DNA of 64,000 bases from Helicobacter pylori NCTC 11637 = CCUG 17874 = ATCC 43504 = JCM 12093 (GTDB lineage: Bacteria; Campylobacterota; Campylobacteria; Campylobacterales; Helicobacteraceae). This document shows, in pieces, positions 1 through 8,901 of this stretch. Under the pieces are notes generated by a model, which was not told the DNA's origin, did no database searches, and worked only from the letters and a program-made list of their open reading frames with translations. Numbering within the stretch: position 1 is the first letter of the stretch; each line of letters starts with the position of its first letter. The stretch lies in the NCBI RefSeq assembly GCF_900478295.1, contig NZ_LS483488.1, forward strand, positions 434,001 to 498,000, given 5' to 3'. The translations under genes and the position numbers were made by a program.

Positions 1-1
1 T

Positions 2-316
2 GTGGCTAAAAATTTGGTAGCGAGTGGGGTTTGCGATAAAGCGACCGTGCAGCTTGCTTATGCGATTGGGGTGATAGAGCCGGTGTCTGTTTATGTGAAC
101 ACGCATAACACGAGCAAGTATTCAAGCGCAGAGTTAGAAAAATGCGTGAAATCGGTTTTCAAACTCACGCCAAAAGGCATTATTGAAAGCTTGGATTTGT
201 TAAGACCCATTTATTCGCTCACTTCGGCTTATGGGCATTTTGGGCGCGAATTGGAGGAATTCACTTGGGAAAAAACCAACAAAGCTGAGGAGATTAAAGC
301 GTTCTTTAAGCGTTGA
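2..316 (+). CDS. metK: S-adenosylmethionine synthetase, C-terminal part
   Basis: The window opens inside this gene; only the last 104 residues are present, with the stop at 314-316. MetK makes S-adenosylmethionine from ATP and methionine in the cytosol. The piece carries the conserved C-terminal domain pattern, including [12 protein letters not shown] and the closing [13 protein letters not shown] segment. The 5' two thirds, with the ATP-binding motifs, lie outside the window. ndk follows after a 66-base gap with its own promoter-like -10 box, so the two may be transcribed separately. Confidence 0.93.
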   Translation: MAKNLVASGVCDKATVQLAYAIGVIEPVSVYVNTHNTSKYSSAELEKCVKSVFKLTPKGIIESLDLLRPIYSLTSAYGHFGRELEEFTWEKTNKAEEIKAFFKR

Positions 317-353
317 AAAAATATTTTAAGGGTAATATTTTAAAAAATTTTTG

Positions 354-359
354 TATAAT
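354..359 (+). promoter_or_regulatory. -10 box (TATAAT) upstream of ndk
   Basis: A perfect TATAAT sits 23 bases before the ndk start in an AT-rich stretch after metK. H. pylori housekeeping promoters rely mainly on this element, often without a clear -35. It probably drives ndk and perhaps the following yceD-rpmF-plsX-fabH genes. Confidence 0.6.
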
Positions 360-382
360 CAACAATTCACAAGGAGTTTAAA

Positions 383-796
383 TTGAAACAAAGAACGCTG
401 TCTATTATTAAGCCTGATGCACTTAAGAAAAAAGTGGTAGGCAAAATCATTGATCGCTTTGAGAGTAACGGCTTGGAAGTGGTTGCTATGAAACGCTTGC
501 ATTTGAGCGTTAAAGACGCTGAAAACTTTTATGCGATCCACAGAGAGAGACCCTTTTTTAAAGATCTAATAGAATTTATGGTCAGTGGTCCGGTAGTGGT
601 TATGGTTTTAGAGGGCGAAGATGCGGTGGCTAAAAACAGAGATCTTATGGGAGCGACTGATCCCAAACTCGCCCAAAAAGGCACTATCAGAGCGGATTTT
701 GCTGAAAGCATTGACGCTAATGCAGTGCATGGGAGCGATAGCTTGGAAAATGCGCACAATGAAATCGCTTTCTTTTTTGCCGCTAGGGATCTTTAA
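383..796 (+). CDS. ndk: Nucleoside diphosphate kinase
   Basis: Transfers the terminal phosphate between nucleoside triphosphates and diphosphates through a phosphohistidine. The 137-residue length is typical. It opens with the conserved SIIKPDA strand and carries the active-site histidine at about residue 116 in the NAVHGSDS motif. The start is TTG at 383, chosen because AAGGAG lies at 371-376 and the [12 protein letters not shown] sequence begins right after. The yceD-like gene follows 24 bases later. Confidence 0.96.
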   Translation: MKQRTLSIIKPDALKKKVVGKIIDRFESNGLEVVAMKRLHLSVKDAENFYAIHRERPFFKDLIEFMVSGPVVVMVLEGEDAVAKNRDLMGATDPKLAQKGTIRADFAESIDANAVHGSDSLENAHNEIAFFFAARDL

Positions 797-820
797 GATT
801 TAAGGGCGTTTTAAGTAAGC

Positions 821-1177
821 ATGCAATTTGAAATGCGTAAAATCGCTTTTAATGTGCCTAAAGCGTTTTCTTTAGAGCATGAGGGAGTGGTTTTAGAGGG
901 CGAAGTTGTGCGGGTGGGGGCGAAATTGTTTCGTTTGGAAGCGTGCCTTAAGGGTGAATTGATGCTTATTTGCGATACAAGCGGTAAAGAGTTTAAAAAA
1001 AGCCTTGATGAGTCGTTGGTTTTGCATATTTCAGACGGGTTGTGGGATACGCAAAGCCAAAGTTTGGATTTTGATAATTTAGATGTTATTGAATCTTTCA
1101 ATGGTTTTATTGATTTGAGCGAGATTTTACGCTCTGAAGTGGAGTCTATTAGATTAGACTACCATTATGCAGATTGA
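821..1177 (+). CDS. YceD/DUF177 family protein upstream of rpmF
   Basis: A 118-residue soluble protein of unknown biochemical role. I assign it to the YceD (DUF177) family mainly by context: these proteins lie just upstream of rpmF, as here (15 bases away). The sequence fits, with an N-terminal beta-rich half containing an LEGEV stretch and an acidic C-terminal half with LDFDNLDV. No signal peptide or membrane segment is visible. YceD proteins have been linked to rRNA maturation in other bacteria and plants; for this one that is inference. Confidence 0.75.
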   Translation: MQFEMRKIAFNVPKAFSLEHEGVVLEGEVVRVGAKLFRLEACLKGELMLICDTSGKEFKKSLDESLVLHISDGLWDTQSQSLDFDNLDVIESFNGFIDLSEILRSEVESIRLDYHYAD

Positions 1178-1192
1178 AATTAAGGAGAATTT

Positions 1193-1339
1193 ATGGCAGT
1201 ACCTGATAGAAGAGTGAGTAAGACAAGAGCGGCAAAAAGGCGCACACATTATAGCGTTAAGTTGGCTAAGCCCATAAAAGCTAAAGATGGCACTTGGAAG
1301 CTTCCCCACCATATTAATAAATTTACTAAAGAATACTAG
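1193..1339 (+). CDS. rpmF: 50S ribosomal protein L32
   Basis: A 48-residue basic protein beginning [17 protein letters not shown], the classic L32 start. The body is shortened and I see no CxxC zinc pair, so this is a zinc-independent form. The start at 1193 has AAGGAG nine bases upstream. It sits between yceD and plsX, the conserved yceD-rpmF-plsX-fabH order that links ribosome and membrane lipid synthesis. Confidence 0.95.
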   Translation: MAVPDRRVSKTRAAKRRTHYSVKLAKPIKAKDGTWKLPHHINKFTKEY

Positions 1340-1406
1340 TATAAAAGCTATCTTTAATGATAGAAAGTATTTTAAAGGATTGCAACAAGCCTTTTAAGGA
1401 TGCATG

Positions 1407-2426
1407 ATGAAAATTGTAATAGACCTAATGGGGGCTGACCATGGGGTTTTACCCGTTATTGAGGGAGTCTCAAGGGCTTTAGAAAATAAGAGTTTTAGTG
1501 CGGTTTTAGTGGGGGATAAAGACAAAGCGACCCCTTTTATTTCTAAAGAGTTAGCCAGCAAAGTGGAAATGATCCACACGCAAGATTACATTAAAATGGA
1601 AGAAGCCGCCACTGAGGCGATCAAGCGTAAAGAATCTTCTATTTACTTGGGTATAGATATTTTGAAAAATGGGGCTGACGCTTTGATTTCAGCGGGGCAT
1701 AGTGGGGCGACTATGGGTTTAGCCACCTTGCGTTTAGGGCGTATCAAGGGGGTTGAAAGGCCTGCTATTTGCACTTTAATGCCTAGCGTTGGCAAACGCC
1801 CTAGCGTGCTGTTAGATGCGGGAGCGAACACGGATTGCAAGCCTGAATATTTGATTGATTTTGCTCTCATGGGGTATGAATACGCTAAAAGCGTGTTGCA
1901 TTATGATAGCCCTAAGGTGGGTCTTTTGAGTAATGGCGAAGAAGATATTAAAGGGAACATGCTCGTTAAAGAAACGCATAAAATGCTGAAAGCTTATGAC
2001 TTCTTTTATGGCAATGTGGAGGGGAGCGATATTTTCAAAGGGGTTGTGGATGTAGTGGTTTGCGATGGCTTTATGGGGAATGTGGTCTTAAAGACAACAG
2101 AAGGGGTCGCTAGCGCGATAGGCTCTATTTTTAAAGATGAAATTAAAAGCTCTTTTAAATCTAAAATGGGGGCTTTGATGCTTAAGAACGCGTTTGGCAT
2201 TTTAAAACAAAAAACCGATTACGCTGAATATGGAGGAGCGCCGCTTTTGGGCGTGAATAAAAGCGTGATCATTAGCCATGGCAAGAGCAACGCTAGAGCG
2301 ATTGAATGCGCGATTTATCAGGCTATTAGCGCTGTTGAAAGTCAGGTCTGTTTGAGGATTACCCAAGCGTTTGAGAGCTTAAAGCCTAGCGTTTCTGCGC
2401 ATCAAAGTGATCAGCAAGACGCTTAA
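1407..2426 (+). CDS. plsX: Phosphate acyltransferase PlsX
   Basis: Converts acyl-ACP to acyl-phosphate, the first step of PlsX/PlsY phospholipid synthesis, on the cytosolic face of the membrane. It begins [13 protein letters not shown], the family's N-terminal signature, and contains the conserved [10 protein letters not shown] and LLDAGAN segments. Two ATGs lie in tandem at 1404 and 1407; I prefer 1407 for better spacing from TAAGGA (1395-1400). A small hairpin (1348-1363) lies between rpmF and this gene. fabH follows 24 bases later. Confidence 0.95.
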   Translation: MKIVIDLMGADHGVLPVIEGVSRALENKSFSAVLVGDKDKATPFISKELASKVEMIHTQDYIKMEEAATEAIKRKESSIYLGIDILKNGADALISAGHSGATMGLATLRLGRIKGVERPAICTLMPSVGKRPSVLLDAGANTDCKPEYLIDFALMGYEYAKSVLHYDSPKVGLLSNGEEDIKGNMLVKETHKMLKAYDFFYGNVEGSDIFKGVVDVVVCDGFMGNVVLKTTEGVASAIGSIFKDEIKSSFKSKMGALMLKNAFGILKQKTDYAEYGGAPLLGVNKSVIISHGKSNARAIECAIYQAISAVESQVCLRITQAFESLKPSVSAHQSDQQDA

Positions 2427-2450
2427 AGATGACTATGTTAAGGGGATTGA

Positions 2451-3443
2451 ATGGAATTTTACGCCTCTCTTAAATCCATTGCGATGCATGTTCCAAGCGA
2501 GCGTGTGAAAAATGCAGAGTTCCAGCAATTTTTGGATACCAGCGATGAGTGGATAGAAAAAAGGACCGGTATCAAAGAACGCCGTTTCGCTAACGATGAA
2601 GAAAAAAGCAGCGATTTAGGGGTAATAGCGGCTAAACAAGCCATAGAGAGAGCGCATTTAACCCCAAAAGACATTGATTTGGTGGTTGTGGCGACTTTAA
2701 GCCCTGATTTTTTAGCCATGCCTTCAACCGCTTGCGTGTTGAGCGCGAAATTAGGCATTGAAAACAAGCCGGCGTTTGATATTTCAGCCGCTTGCACTGG
2801 TTTTATCTATTTATTATCGGTGGCTAAGGCTTATGTTGAGAGCGGGATGTGCGAAAATGTGCTGATTGTGGGGGCGGAAAAAACGAGCAGCGTGTTAGAT
2901 TTTAAGGATAGGGGGACTTGTATTTTATTTGGCGATGGGGCTGGGGCGTGCGTGATAGGCAGAACCAAGCGTTTAAAAGAAAGCATTTTAGATGTGCAGA
3001 TTTCAGCGAATGGGAATTTTTCTAATTATCTTTATACGCCAAGGACTTTAAAACCCACGCCTTTTAACGCTAAAGAAGAAGCTTCAGAGCCTTTCTTGTG
3101 CATGAAAGGCAATGAAGTGTTTAAGCTAGCGGTGAAAACGCTTTTAAAAGATGTGGAAATGATCTTAGAAAAAAACGCTCTCAAACCTGAAGATGTGCGT
3201 TTGTTTATCCCGCATCAAGCTAATTTTAGGATCATCCAAGCGGTGCGAGAGCATTTGGATTTTAAAGATGAGCAAGTGGTTTTAACCGTGCATAAATACG
3301 GCAACACTTCAGCAGCCAGTATCCCTATGGCTATGGGTGAAGCTTATGAAGAGGGGCGTTTGAAAAAGGGCGATTTAATGCTTTTAGACGCTTTTGGTGG
3401 GGGATTGACTTGGGGTTCAGCGTTGGTGTATTTTGGCGGATAA
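2451..3443 (+). CDS. fabH: 3-oxoacyl-ACP synthase III (KAS III)
   Basis: Starts fatty acid synthesis by condensing acetyl-CoA with malonyl-ACP. The 330-residue length is normal. The catalytic triad is visible: cysteine about residue 115 in SAACTGFIY, histidine in IPHQANFRI and asparagine in KYGNTSAAS. The C-terminal [10 protein letters not shown] strand is also present. Last member of the yceD-rpmF-plsX-fabH block; the next gene starts 20 bases downstream and may be co-transcribed. Confidence 0.97.
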   Translation: MEFYASLKSIAMHVPSERVKNAEFQQFLDTSDEWIEKRTGIKERRFANDEEKSSDLGVIAAKQAIERAHLTPKDIDLVVVATLSPDFLAMPSTACVLSAKLGIENKPAFDISAACTGFIYLLSVAKAYVESGMCENVLIVGAEKTSSVLDFKDRGTCILFGDGAGACVIGRTKRLKESILDVQISANGNFSNYLYTPRTLKPTPFNAKEEASEPFLCMKGNEVFKLAVKTLLKDVEMILEKNALKPEDVRLFIPHQANFRIIQAVREHLDFKDEQVVLTVHKYGNTSAASIPMAMGEAYEEGRLKKGDLMLLDAFGGGLTWGSALVYFGG

Positions 3444-3463
3444 AAAGGATTGAAGGAGTATTG

Positions 3464-3766
3464 ATGAAAAAGATGGTTTTTTTATTTTTAGTGGTGTTGG
3501 GGGGCTTAAAGTCGCAAAGCACTTATTGCAGCGATCATTGCGAAGGCACGCCAGATAGCCGTATCCCTCCTATGGGGTTTCATTTCAGTTTTGTGCATTC
3601 AGTGAAATATTACTTGCAAGATCCGCAAGAGCGCGATCACAAGCTTAAAAAATGCCACAAAGCCTTTGATTCGACGCTTAAAATCAATTACATCACGAAA
3701 TCTTTTAAAAAGGATTGCAAGCATGCTCAAATGGCTTTAGAGCAGTCCCAACAAAAGACTCCATGA
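3464..3766 (+). CDS. Small secreted Cys-containing protein of unknown function
   Basis: 100 residues. I chose ATG 3464 because GAAGGAG lies just upstream and the product then starts with a clean signal peptide (MKKMVFLFLVVLGG). An in-frame start further upstream would overlap fabH by over 30 bases. The mature part has cysteines in YCSDHC and two later ones (KKCHKAF, KDCKHAQ), consistent with two disulphides in the periplasm. The rest is basic and helical. I do not recognise a family. It corresponds by position to HP0203 of strain 26695, from memory. Confidence 0.8.
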   Translation: MKKMVFLFLVVLGGLKSQSTYCSDHCEGTPDSRIPPMGFHFSFVHSVKYYLQDPQERDHKLKKCHKAFDSTLKINYITKSFKKDCKHAQMALEQSQQKTP

Positions 3767-3919
3767 GAGGTTTTGGTCGCTTTGTGGCAAAACTCTTTTT
3801 TTAAATTTTATCCCACTAGTGCGAAAAACTCTGTCCTTTAGGGCACAAGATGTAAGCGCATAGCCGTTAGGCTAAAAGAGGTTAAAATACCACTAGTCTT
3901 TTTAGGGTAGGAAATATCC

Positions 3920-4018
3920 ATGCAGACTTTAAAGAACAAAGCCTTTCGTGTTAGCATTCAATGGAATGCTTTAGTTAGGAAGCTCCTTTCTTTAGAAAGA
4001 GATGCTCTCACGAAGTGA
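3920..4018 (+). CDS. Candidate 32-residue basic peptide in a structured transcript
   Basis: An uninterrupted ORF starts at ATG 3920 (MQTLKNKAFRVSIQW...) and stops at 4016-4018. Upstream is a weak TAGGGTAGG ribosome site. The peptide has several Lys/Arg and alternating hydrophobic residues and could form an amphipathic helix. Its surroundings look like a small structured mRNA: leader hairpins at 3832-3845 and 3861-3874, hairpins inside the ORF at 3953-3970 and 3981-4006, and a terminator at 4031-4058. This resembles the layout of H. pylori type I toxin genes (AapA class), but the peptide does not look like AapA as I remember it. It could instead be chance coding. Confidence 0.35.
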   Translation: MQTLKNKAFRVSIQWNALVRKLLSLERDALTK

Positions 4019-4030
4019 TCTAGCTAGAAA

Positions 4031-4058
4031 GCCTCTTGTTTGAGGAAGGGGCGGTTTT
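4031..4058. terminator. Hairpin terminator after the 3.8-4.0 kb interval
   Basis: GCCTCTT (4031-4037) pairs with AAGGGGC (4046-4052), with one G-U, around an eight-base loop. GGTTTT follows on the plus strand. It ends two bases inside the stop codon of the converging minus-strand gene at 4057, so it probably serves the plus-strand small transcript and possibly both. Confidence 0.5.
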
Positions 4059-4440
4059 ATTGAGAAAACTTGTGGTAATACTCGCCCTTGTCCGTGATGA
4101 TTTTAACTTCTAACAATTGGTTAGGCTTGCAATTCAGGCGGTAAAATATCTGTTGCGAGTATTTTAACTCATGATCAAAGAGTTTTTCTTTTTTAAACTT
4201 ATCGCCCAATTTGGGTTCCACTTTTTTAGTCGCTTCGCATGAATTTCCCCTATTGACAATAAGATTTTTAATCACCACCGGCTCATCGTTCATGGAAGTG
4301 ATGCTTAAAAGACTAGAATCCGTCATCTTCCCCATGAGTTTCCCCCCAGTCGCGCGATAATCCAGCTTGAAATCCAAATCCTTTGCCCCCACACAAACAC
4401 CGCTTATCATTAGCAAGCTCAAACACATCTTTTTAAACAT
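4057..4440 (-). CDS. Small exported protein of unknown function
   Basis: 127 residues from ATG 4440, with AAAGGA seven bases upstream; an alternative TTG at 4443 adds one residue. It starts with a signal peptide (MFKKMCLSLLMISGVCVGA) and the mature part is basic and beta-rich. Two cysteines (NSCEATKK and LNCKPNQ) could form a disulphide. It reads in the same direction as the OLD-like gene, whose stop is 15 bases upstream of this start, so the two may be one transcript. I do not recognise a family. Confidence 0.78.
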   Translation of the reverse strand: MFKKMCLSLLMISGVCVGAKDLDFKLDYRATGGKLMGKMTDSSLLSITSMNDEPVVIKNLIVNRGNSCEATKKVEPKLGDKFKKEKLFDHELKYSQQIFYRLNCKPNQLLEVKIITDKGEYYHKFSQ

Positions 4441-4455
4441 CAAAATCCTTTCACT

Positions 4456-7400
4456 TTATAACATTTGTGGGGTATTATAATCAAATTTGATATATTCTTT
4501 TTTAATCGTTGGGTTATTGCACTCTTTTTTTATCCACTCAAACAATTTTAGAAAATTCTTTTTTGTTTCTTCGCTCACTACATCGTCTTTCCTGCTATAC
4601 AAAAGCCTTGTTTTGAACGCCATGGCCAATTCCTTGCGCTTGTTTTTGGCGTATTTTTCTCTATCGTTTGCGCTGAAACAATCTTCAATTTGTTTGAAAT
4701 GCCTATCGCAGTCTGAGAGTTGTAAGATGGTGATGGGATTACAAAAATCTTCATTAGCTTTTTTAAATCGTTCGCTCGTTGCGTTTTGGTCAAAATCGCA
4801 TTTTCTGTCATCATCTGTCAAAACAATAGGGTGATTGTCTAACTCGCAGAGCTTTTGAATGGTTTCTTCCATCTCGTTTGGATTGTTTTTAAGCCCTGAA
4901 ATGGGTAAGAAAGTGAAAGGAATGGGGTTTTCTTTGAATTCTCGCTCATTGAAATACAATTTAAAAGCGCTCAAATAGCAATAATCGGTGATGCCTTCTA
5001 TAAAGATGATTCGGTGTTTTTGGGGGTTGTGAAAAACATGCTGACCCACCCCTAAAGAACGCTTGATTTGATACAGGGCGTCAGAGTCTTTGCTCGCATT
5101 ATTTAGGGGGTAGTTAAAACTATTCTTAATCACAGAGCCTTCTGTTTCTTTTTCTACAATCCTTATTTCATCTAAATGATCCGTATCCACCAAAAAGGGG
5201 TCATGGGTGGCTACAACAAAAGTAACATGATTTTTATGAGCGTATTCTTTTAAAAATCTCCTGAATTCCTTTCTGGCTGGCACGCTCAAATGAGTGGCTG
5301 GCTCGTCCATGACATAGATAATATTCTTGTTAAGGCTAAAATGTGATCCCCAATTATAGAGAAAACCAAACATGAAATTAAACGCCCATTGGAAGCCAGT
5401 GCTTTGCTGGCTTAAGATGATTGGCTCATTGTGATCGTGGGATTTTCTGCAGTCATGAATTTCAAGTTTTATTTCATATGCCGTAGATTTCTTTGAATAA
5501 TCATAAAATTTGTTGTTGTGTCGGACATGAATTTTTAATTGGTAACTATCTTTGGGGCTATCTTCAGCGATCGCTAAAAGCTTATTAAATTCTTTTGTAA
5601 TTAAAGAATCTATTTTTAATTGCATGTTGTATTCTAAAATTTCTGCAAGATTTTCTAATATTTCTGTAAAATTTACCTTAAATAAAAGATGGCTTGTGCC
5701 TTTTTTAAAAAATTCAAATTGACATACATTATTATTGTATTTGCGTTTTACTTCAATTGGAAAAAGATGTTTTGATTGTCTGATCTCTTTTAGTAATTCT
5801 TGGTCTATTTCTTGCAAGTATTTTTCAGGGATATTGAACGATTTTTCAGAATCATAGATTACTAAATCATTATTTTTATCAAACATTATTATTTGTAACG
5901 CTTGACCATCTTTTAAAATGCTCCCAAAAAAATTCCAAATTGCATTAGGGTGAAAGCCCATTTTCCTAAACAATGAATTTCTAAAGAACCAATCTGATTG
6001 GTCAAATTCAGAAGGGGAAGAATAATCAATGCAAGTAAATAATACAGCCTTAAAGTCGTTATCTGTGATTTTTGGCTCTTTGTATTCTTTCATGGTTGGC
6101 ACGAGTTTGTAAGACTTATAAGATAAACCACCGCTTAAAGGGAATTGAACTTTATTTCTTAAGTTTTGAAACGCTGTATAAGGGTTACACTCTCGGCAAT
6201 GCTCTGCGAACTCAGAATAGTTTTTGCTTTGTTTGACTTTTTCCTTGTTTGCTTCAAATTTATCCTTGATTTCACCAATATTTTTAGGGAATAAAGGAGT
6301 GCCACTCTCATTGTCTAAAATTTTTATACTCTCCCACAGAGATTTTCTTGCTGATTCATAAAAAATACTGTATTTGTGTCGCACAATTTCTGAATTTGAT
6401 AGTAAATCTATCTGTTTCAAATAAAACTGACATATCATGTATTTCATATCTTTAGACGCATCATTAACAACATGACTTACTATATATTTTTTGCATATTT
6501 GTTGGATATTATCCAGCAAGACATCATAATCAAACTCTAGCGTTTTTTGATTTTTGCAGTCATTTTCAATTTCTCGGATCAGCGACTCTTTTTTTCGCTC
6601 AAAATCCTCTCTTGTTTTTTCAAGGTATTTTAAAGAATTTTTAATTTTCTTTTTAAGGTTGCCTATATTTAACCGGAATGTTCTAAATTGCTGTTTAAAT
6701 TTTTCATTGATAGGGTATTTTTCATCTATTTCTTTAATAGTATCCTTAATCAACTCTGATGGTATTTCTTGAGATTGTTTATTTTGTAAAACTTCAATTT
6801 TTGGTGTGAATTTTGTATTAGAGTCTTTAAAAATTTCATCTAAAGCTTCTATCCTTTTTGAGATATATTCCTCATCTTTTGGTTTGATTTCTTTTTCACT
6901 AAGTTTTTTAAAACAAGAATAAATTTTTTCTAATTGGTTTTGTTTGTGTTTCCCCATGATAAAAAATTCATCTGTGTTGTATTTTTTATCAGGCGTATTG
7001 CGCTTTATGATTTCTTTGATGCACTGACAAAAATTTTTAATCCCTTCGCTATTACCGCTTACATATTTGATTAATTCTTTGAAAAACAGATTGTTGGTTG
7101 CGTTGGCATATTCAGTTACAAACTCGCTCAATTCTAATTTTTCTTTATAAAAATCTAAAAATGATTCTAATGAATTGTAAGAAGTTATAAGATTTATAAA
7201 ATTACTCACAAGAGTGCAAATCTTTGAATAGTCGTTATTGTTAGTGGGAATAGAAACGAAGTTACTGCATTGTTCCCCTAAAGCTTCTACATGTTTTTCA
7301 AAAGGATAGCTGATTAATATTTTTGATAATTCTTTTAATTCTTCGCTAACTCCTTTAGTTTGGATCTTCAAATCCACGCAAGAAAAACCTATGGTTTTAT

Positions 7401-7671
7401 GATCAAGGATTGTTTCTTCTTCCAAGTTCAAAACGGCGTCTTCAGACTCATGGGCTTTGAAATAATCTTTCTCACTACAAAGTTTGACATCCGCATCATT
7501 AAAGATTTTCAAAGCTTCTAAAACATTGCTCTTGCCGACATTATTTTCCCCCACTAAAACCACCAATCCTCCATGTTTTTCAAAACTTGAATTTAAAAGC
7601 AACTCCATAGGCGAGTTTCTACCCAAATTCCTAAAATGGTGCAATTTCAAAACACGCTTATAAAATTTCAT
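4456..7671 (-). CDS. OLD-like AAA ATPase with TOPRIM nuclease domain
   Basis: 1071 residues from ATG 7671, preceded by AAAAAGGAT; an in-frame start at 7746 lacks a site. Seen in order: an N-terminal RecF/SMC-like strand, Walker [10 protein letters not shown] at 41-49, a long charged region with coiled-coil character (about 230-480), an ABC-like LSQQSTG signature, Walker B YVMDEP near 786-791, a switch histidine in VATHDPF, then a TOPRIM domain with the acidic residue in IFIEG (about 892) and an LTDDDR cluster (about 952-957). This order is that of OLD family nucleases, several of which act in phage defence. No UvrD-like helicase is adjacent, so it is not a Gabija pair. Codon use looks AT-richer than the neighbours, suggesting transfer. 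Function is inferred. Confidence 0.82.
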   Translation of the reverse strand: MKFYKRVLKLHHFRNLGRNSPMELLLNSSFEKHGGLVVLVGENNVGKSNVLEALKIFNDADVKLCSEKDYFKAHESEDAVLNLEEETILDHKTIGFSCVDLKIQTKGVSEELKELSKILISYPFEKHVEALGEQCSNFVSIPTNNNDYSKICTLVSNFINLITSYNSLESFLDFYKEKLELSEFVTEYANATNNLFFKELIKYVSGNSEGIKNFCQCIKEIIKRNTPDKKYNTDEFFIMGKHKQNQLEKIYSCFKKLSEKEIKPKDEEYISKRIEALDEIFKDSNTKFTPKIEVLQNKQSQEIPSELIKDTIKEIDEKYPINEKFKQQFRTFRLNIGNLKKKIKNSLKYLEKTREDFERKKESLIREIENDCKNQKTLEFDYDVLLDNIQQICKKYIVSHVVNDASKDMKYMICQFYLKQIDLLSNSEIVRHKYSIFYESARKSLWESIKILDNESGTPLFPKNIGEIKDKFEANKEKVKQSKNYSEFAEHCRECNPYTAFQNLRNKVQFPLSGGLSYKSYKLVPTMKEYKEPKITDNDFKAVLFTCIDYSSPSEFDQSDWFFRNSLFRKMGFHPNAIWNFFGSILKDGQALQIIMFDKNNDLVIYDSEKSFNIPEKYLQEIDQELLKEIRQSKHLFPIEVKRKYNNNVCQFEFFKKGTSHLLFKVNFTEILENLAEILEYNMQLKIDSLITKEFNKLLAIAEDSPKDSYQLKIHVRHNNKFYDYSKKSTAYEIKLEIHDCRKSHDHNEPIILSQQSTGFQWAFNFMFGFLYNWGSHFSLNKNIIYVMDEPATHLSVPARKEFRRFLKEYAHKNHVTFVVATHDPFLVDTDHLDEIRIVEKETEGSVIKNSFNYPLNNASKDSDALYQIKRSLGVGQHVFHNPQKHRIIFIEGITDYCYLSAFKLYFNEREFKENPIPFTFLPISGLKNNPNEMEETIQKLCELDNHPIVLTDDDRKCDFDQNATSERFKKANEDFCNPITILQLSDCDRHFKQIEDCFSANDREKYAKNKRKELAMAFKTRLLYSRKDDVVSEETKKNFLKLFEWIKKECNNPTIKKEYIKFDYNTPQML

Positions 7672-7769
7672 GCCATATCCTTTTTGAAAACTCAAATTTA
7701 ATTTATAATGCAAAATTAAACAAAACATGCTATAAAGAAAATTCAAATACTATCATTTTAAGGATTAAA

Positions 7770-8876
7770 ATGCTCACCCAAGAAGATGTCTTAAACGCGT
7801 TAAAAACGATCATTTACCCTAATTTTGAAAAGGATATTGTCAGCTTTGGTTTTGTTAAAAGCATCGCTTTGCATGACAATCAATTAGGGCTTTTAATAGA
7901 AATCCCCTCAAGCTCTGAAGAAACGAGCGCGATTTTAAGGGAAAATATCTCTGAAGCGGTGCAGAAAATAGGCGTGAAAGCTTTGAATTTGGATATTAAA
8001 ACCCCGCCAAAGCCGCAAGCTCCAAAGCCCACTACTAAAAATTTGGCTAAAAACATCAAGCATGTAGTGATGATAAGCTCAGGTAAGGGCGGTGTGGGTA
8101 AAAGCACCACCAGCGTGAATTTAAGCATCGCTTTAGCGAATTTAAACCAAAAAGTGGGGTTACTAGACGCTGATGTGTATGGCCCTAATATCCCTAGAAT
8201 GATGGGCTTACAAAACGCTGATGTGATCATGGATCCTAGCGGTAAAAAACTCATTCCTTTAAAAGCTTTTGGCGTTTCTGTGATGAGCATGGGGCTTTTG
8301 TATGATGAGGGGCAGAGTCTCATTTGGAGAGGGCCAATGCTTATGCGAGCGATTGAGCAGATGCTAAGCGATATTATTTGGGGGGATTTAGATGTGCTAG
8401 TGGTGGATATGCCCCCAGGGACAGGCGATGCGCAACTCACGCTAGCCCAAGCTGTGCCTTTGAGCGCAGGAATTACTGTTACGACGCCCCAAATAGTGAG
8501 TTTAGATGACGCTAAACGGAGTTTGGACATGTTTAAGAAATTACACATTCCTATTGCAGGCATTGTAGAAAATATGGGGAGTTTTGTGTGCGAGCATTGC
8601 AAGAAAGAGAGCGAGATTTTTGGCTCAAATTCCATGAGTGAGTTGCTAGAAGCTTACCACACGCAGATTTTAGCCAAGCTCCCTTTAGAGCCTAAAGTGC
8701 GTTTAGGGGGGGATAAGGGCGAACCGATTGTAATCTCTCACCCTAATAGCGTGAGCGCTAAGATTTTTGAAAAAATGGCGCAAGATTTGAGCGCCTTTTT
8801 AGAGAGAGTAAAAAAGGAAAAACTAGCCGATAACAAGGACATCCAGCCCACACAAACCCATGCCTGCTCGCATTAA
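7770..8876 (+). CDS. mrp: Mrp/ApbC-type Fe-S cluster carrier ATPase
   Basis: 368 residues. The N-terminal 90 or so residues form a MIP18 (DUF59) domain, followed by a linker and an NTPase domain with the deviant Walker [10 protein letters not shown]. The cluster-binding CxxC is seen in FVCEHCKKE. Members bind and hand over Fe-S clusters to apoproteins in the cytosol. The start at 7770 has AAGGA upstream. It is divergent from the OLD-like gene, with 98 bases between the starts. Confidence 0.93.
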   Translation: MLTQEDVLNALKTIIYPNFEKDIVSFGFVKSIALHDNQLGLLIEIPSSSEETSAILRENISEAVQKIGVKALNLDIKTPPKPQAPKPTTKNLAKNIKHVVMISSGKGGVGKSTTSVNLSIALANLNQKVGLLDADVYGPNIPRMMGLQNADVIMDPSGKKLIPLKAFGVSVMSMGLLYDEGQSLIWRGPMLMRAIEQMLSDIIWGDLDVLVVDMPPGTGDAQLTLAQAVPLSAGITVTTPQIVSLDDAKRSLDMFKKLHIPIAGIVENMGSFVCEHCKKESEIFGSNSMSELLEAYHTQILAKLPLEPKVRLGGDKGEPIVISHPNSVSAKIFEKMAQDLSAFLERVKKEKLADNKDIQPTQTHACSH

Positions 8877-8881
8877 TTTTG

Positions 8882-8901
8882 AAAGGGTTTTTAAACCCTT
8901 T
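8882..8901. terminator. Bidirectional hairpin terminator between mrp and the GT8 gene
   Basis: AAAGGGTTT at 8882-8890 and AAACCCTTT at 8893-8901 form a perfect nine-base stem with a two-base loop. It lies between two converging genes and overlaps the stop codon of the minus-strand gene. Confidence 0.7.

Noticed and set aside
3780..4050. IS200/IS605-type right end or omega-RNA remnant
   Set aside because: The TTTA-looped hairpins recall such ends, but there is no tnpA/tnpB coding remnant and no clear cleavage motif. The interval is better described as a small structured transcript; I leave it as an alternative.
7880..8635. 251-codon ORF antisense to mrp
   Set aside because: It lies wholly inside the well-supported mrp gene on the other strand and its product has no recognisable feature.
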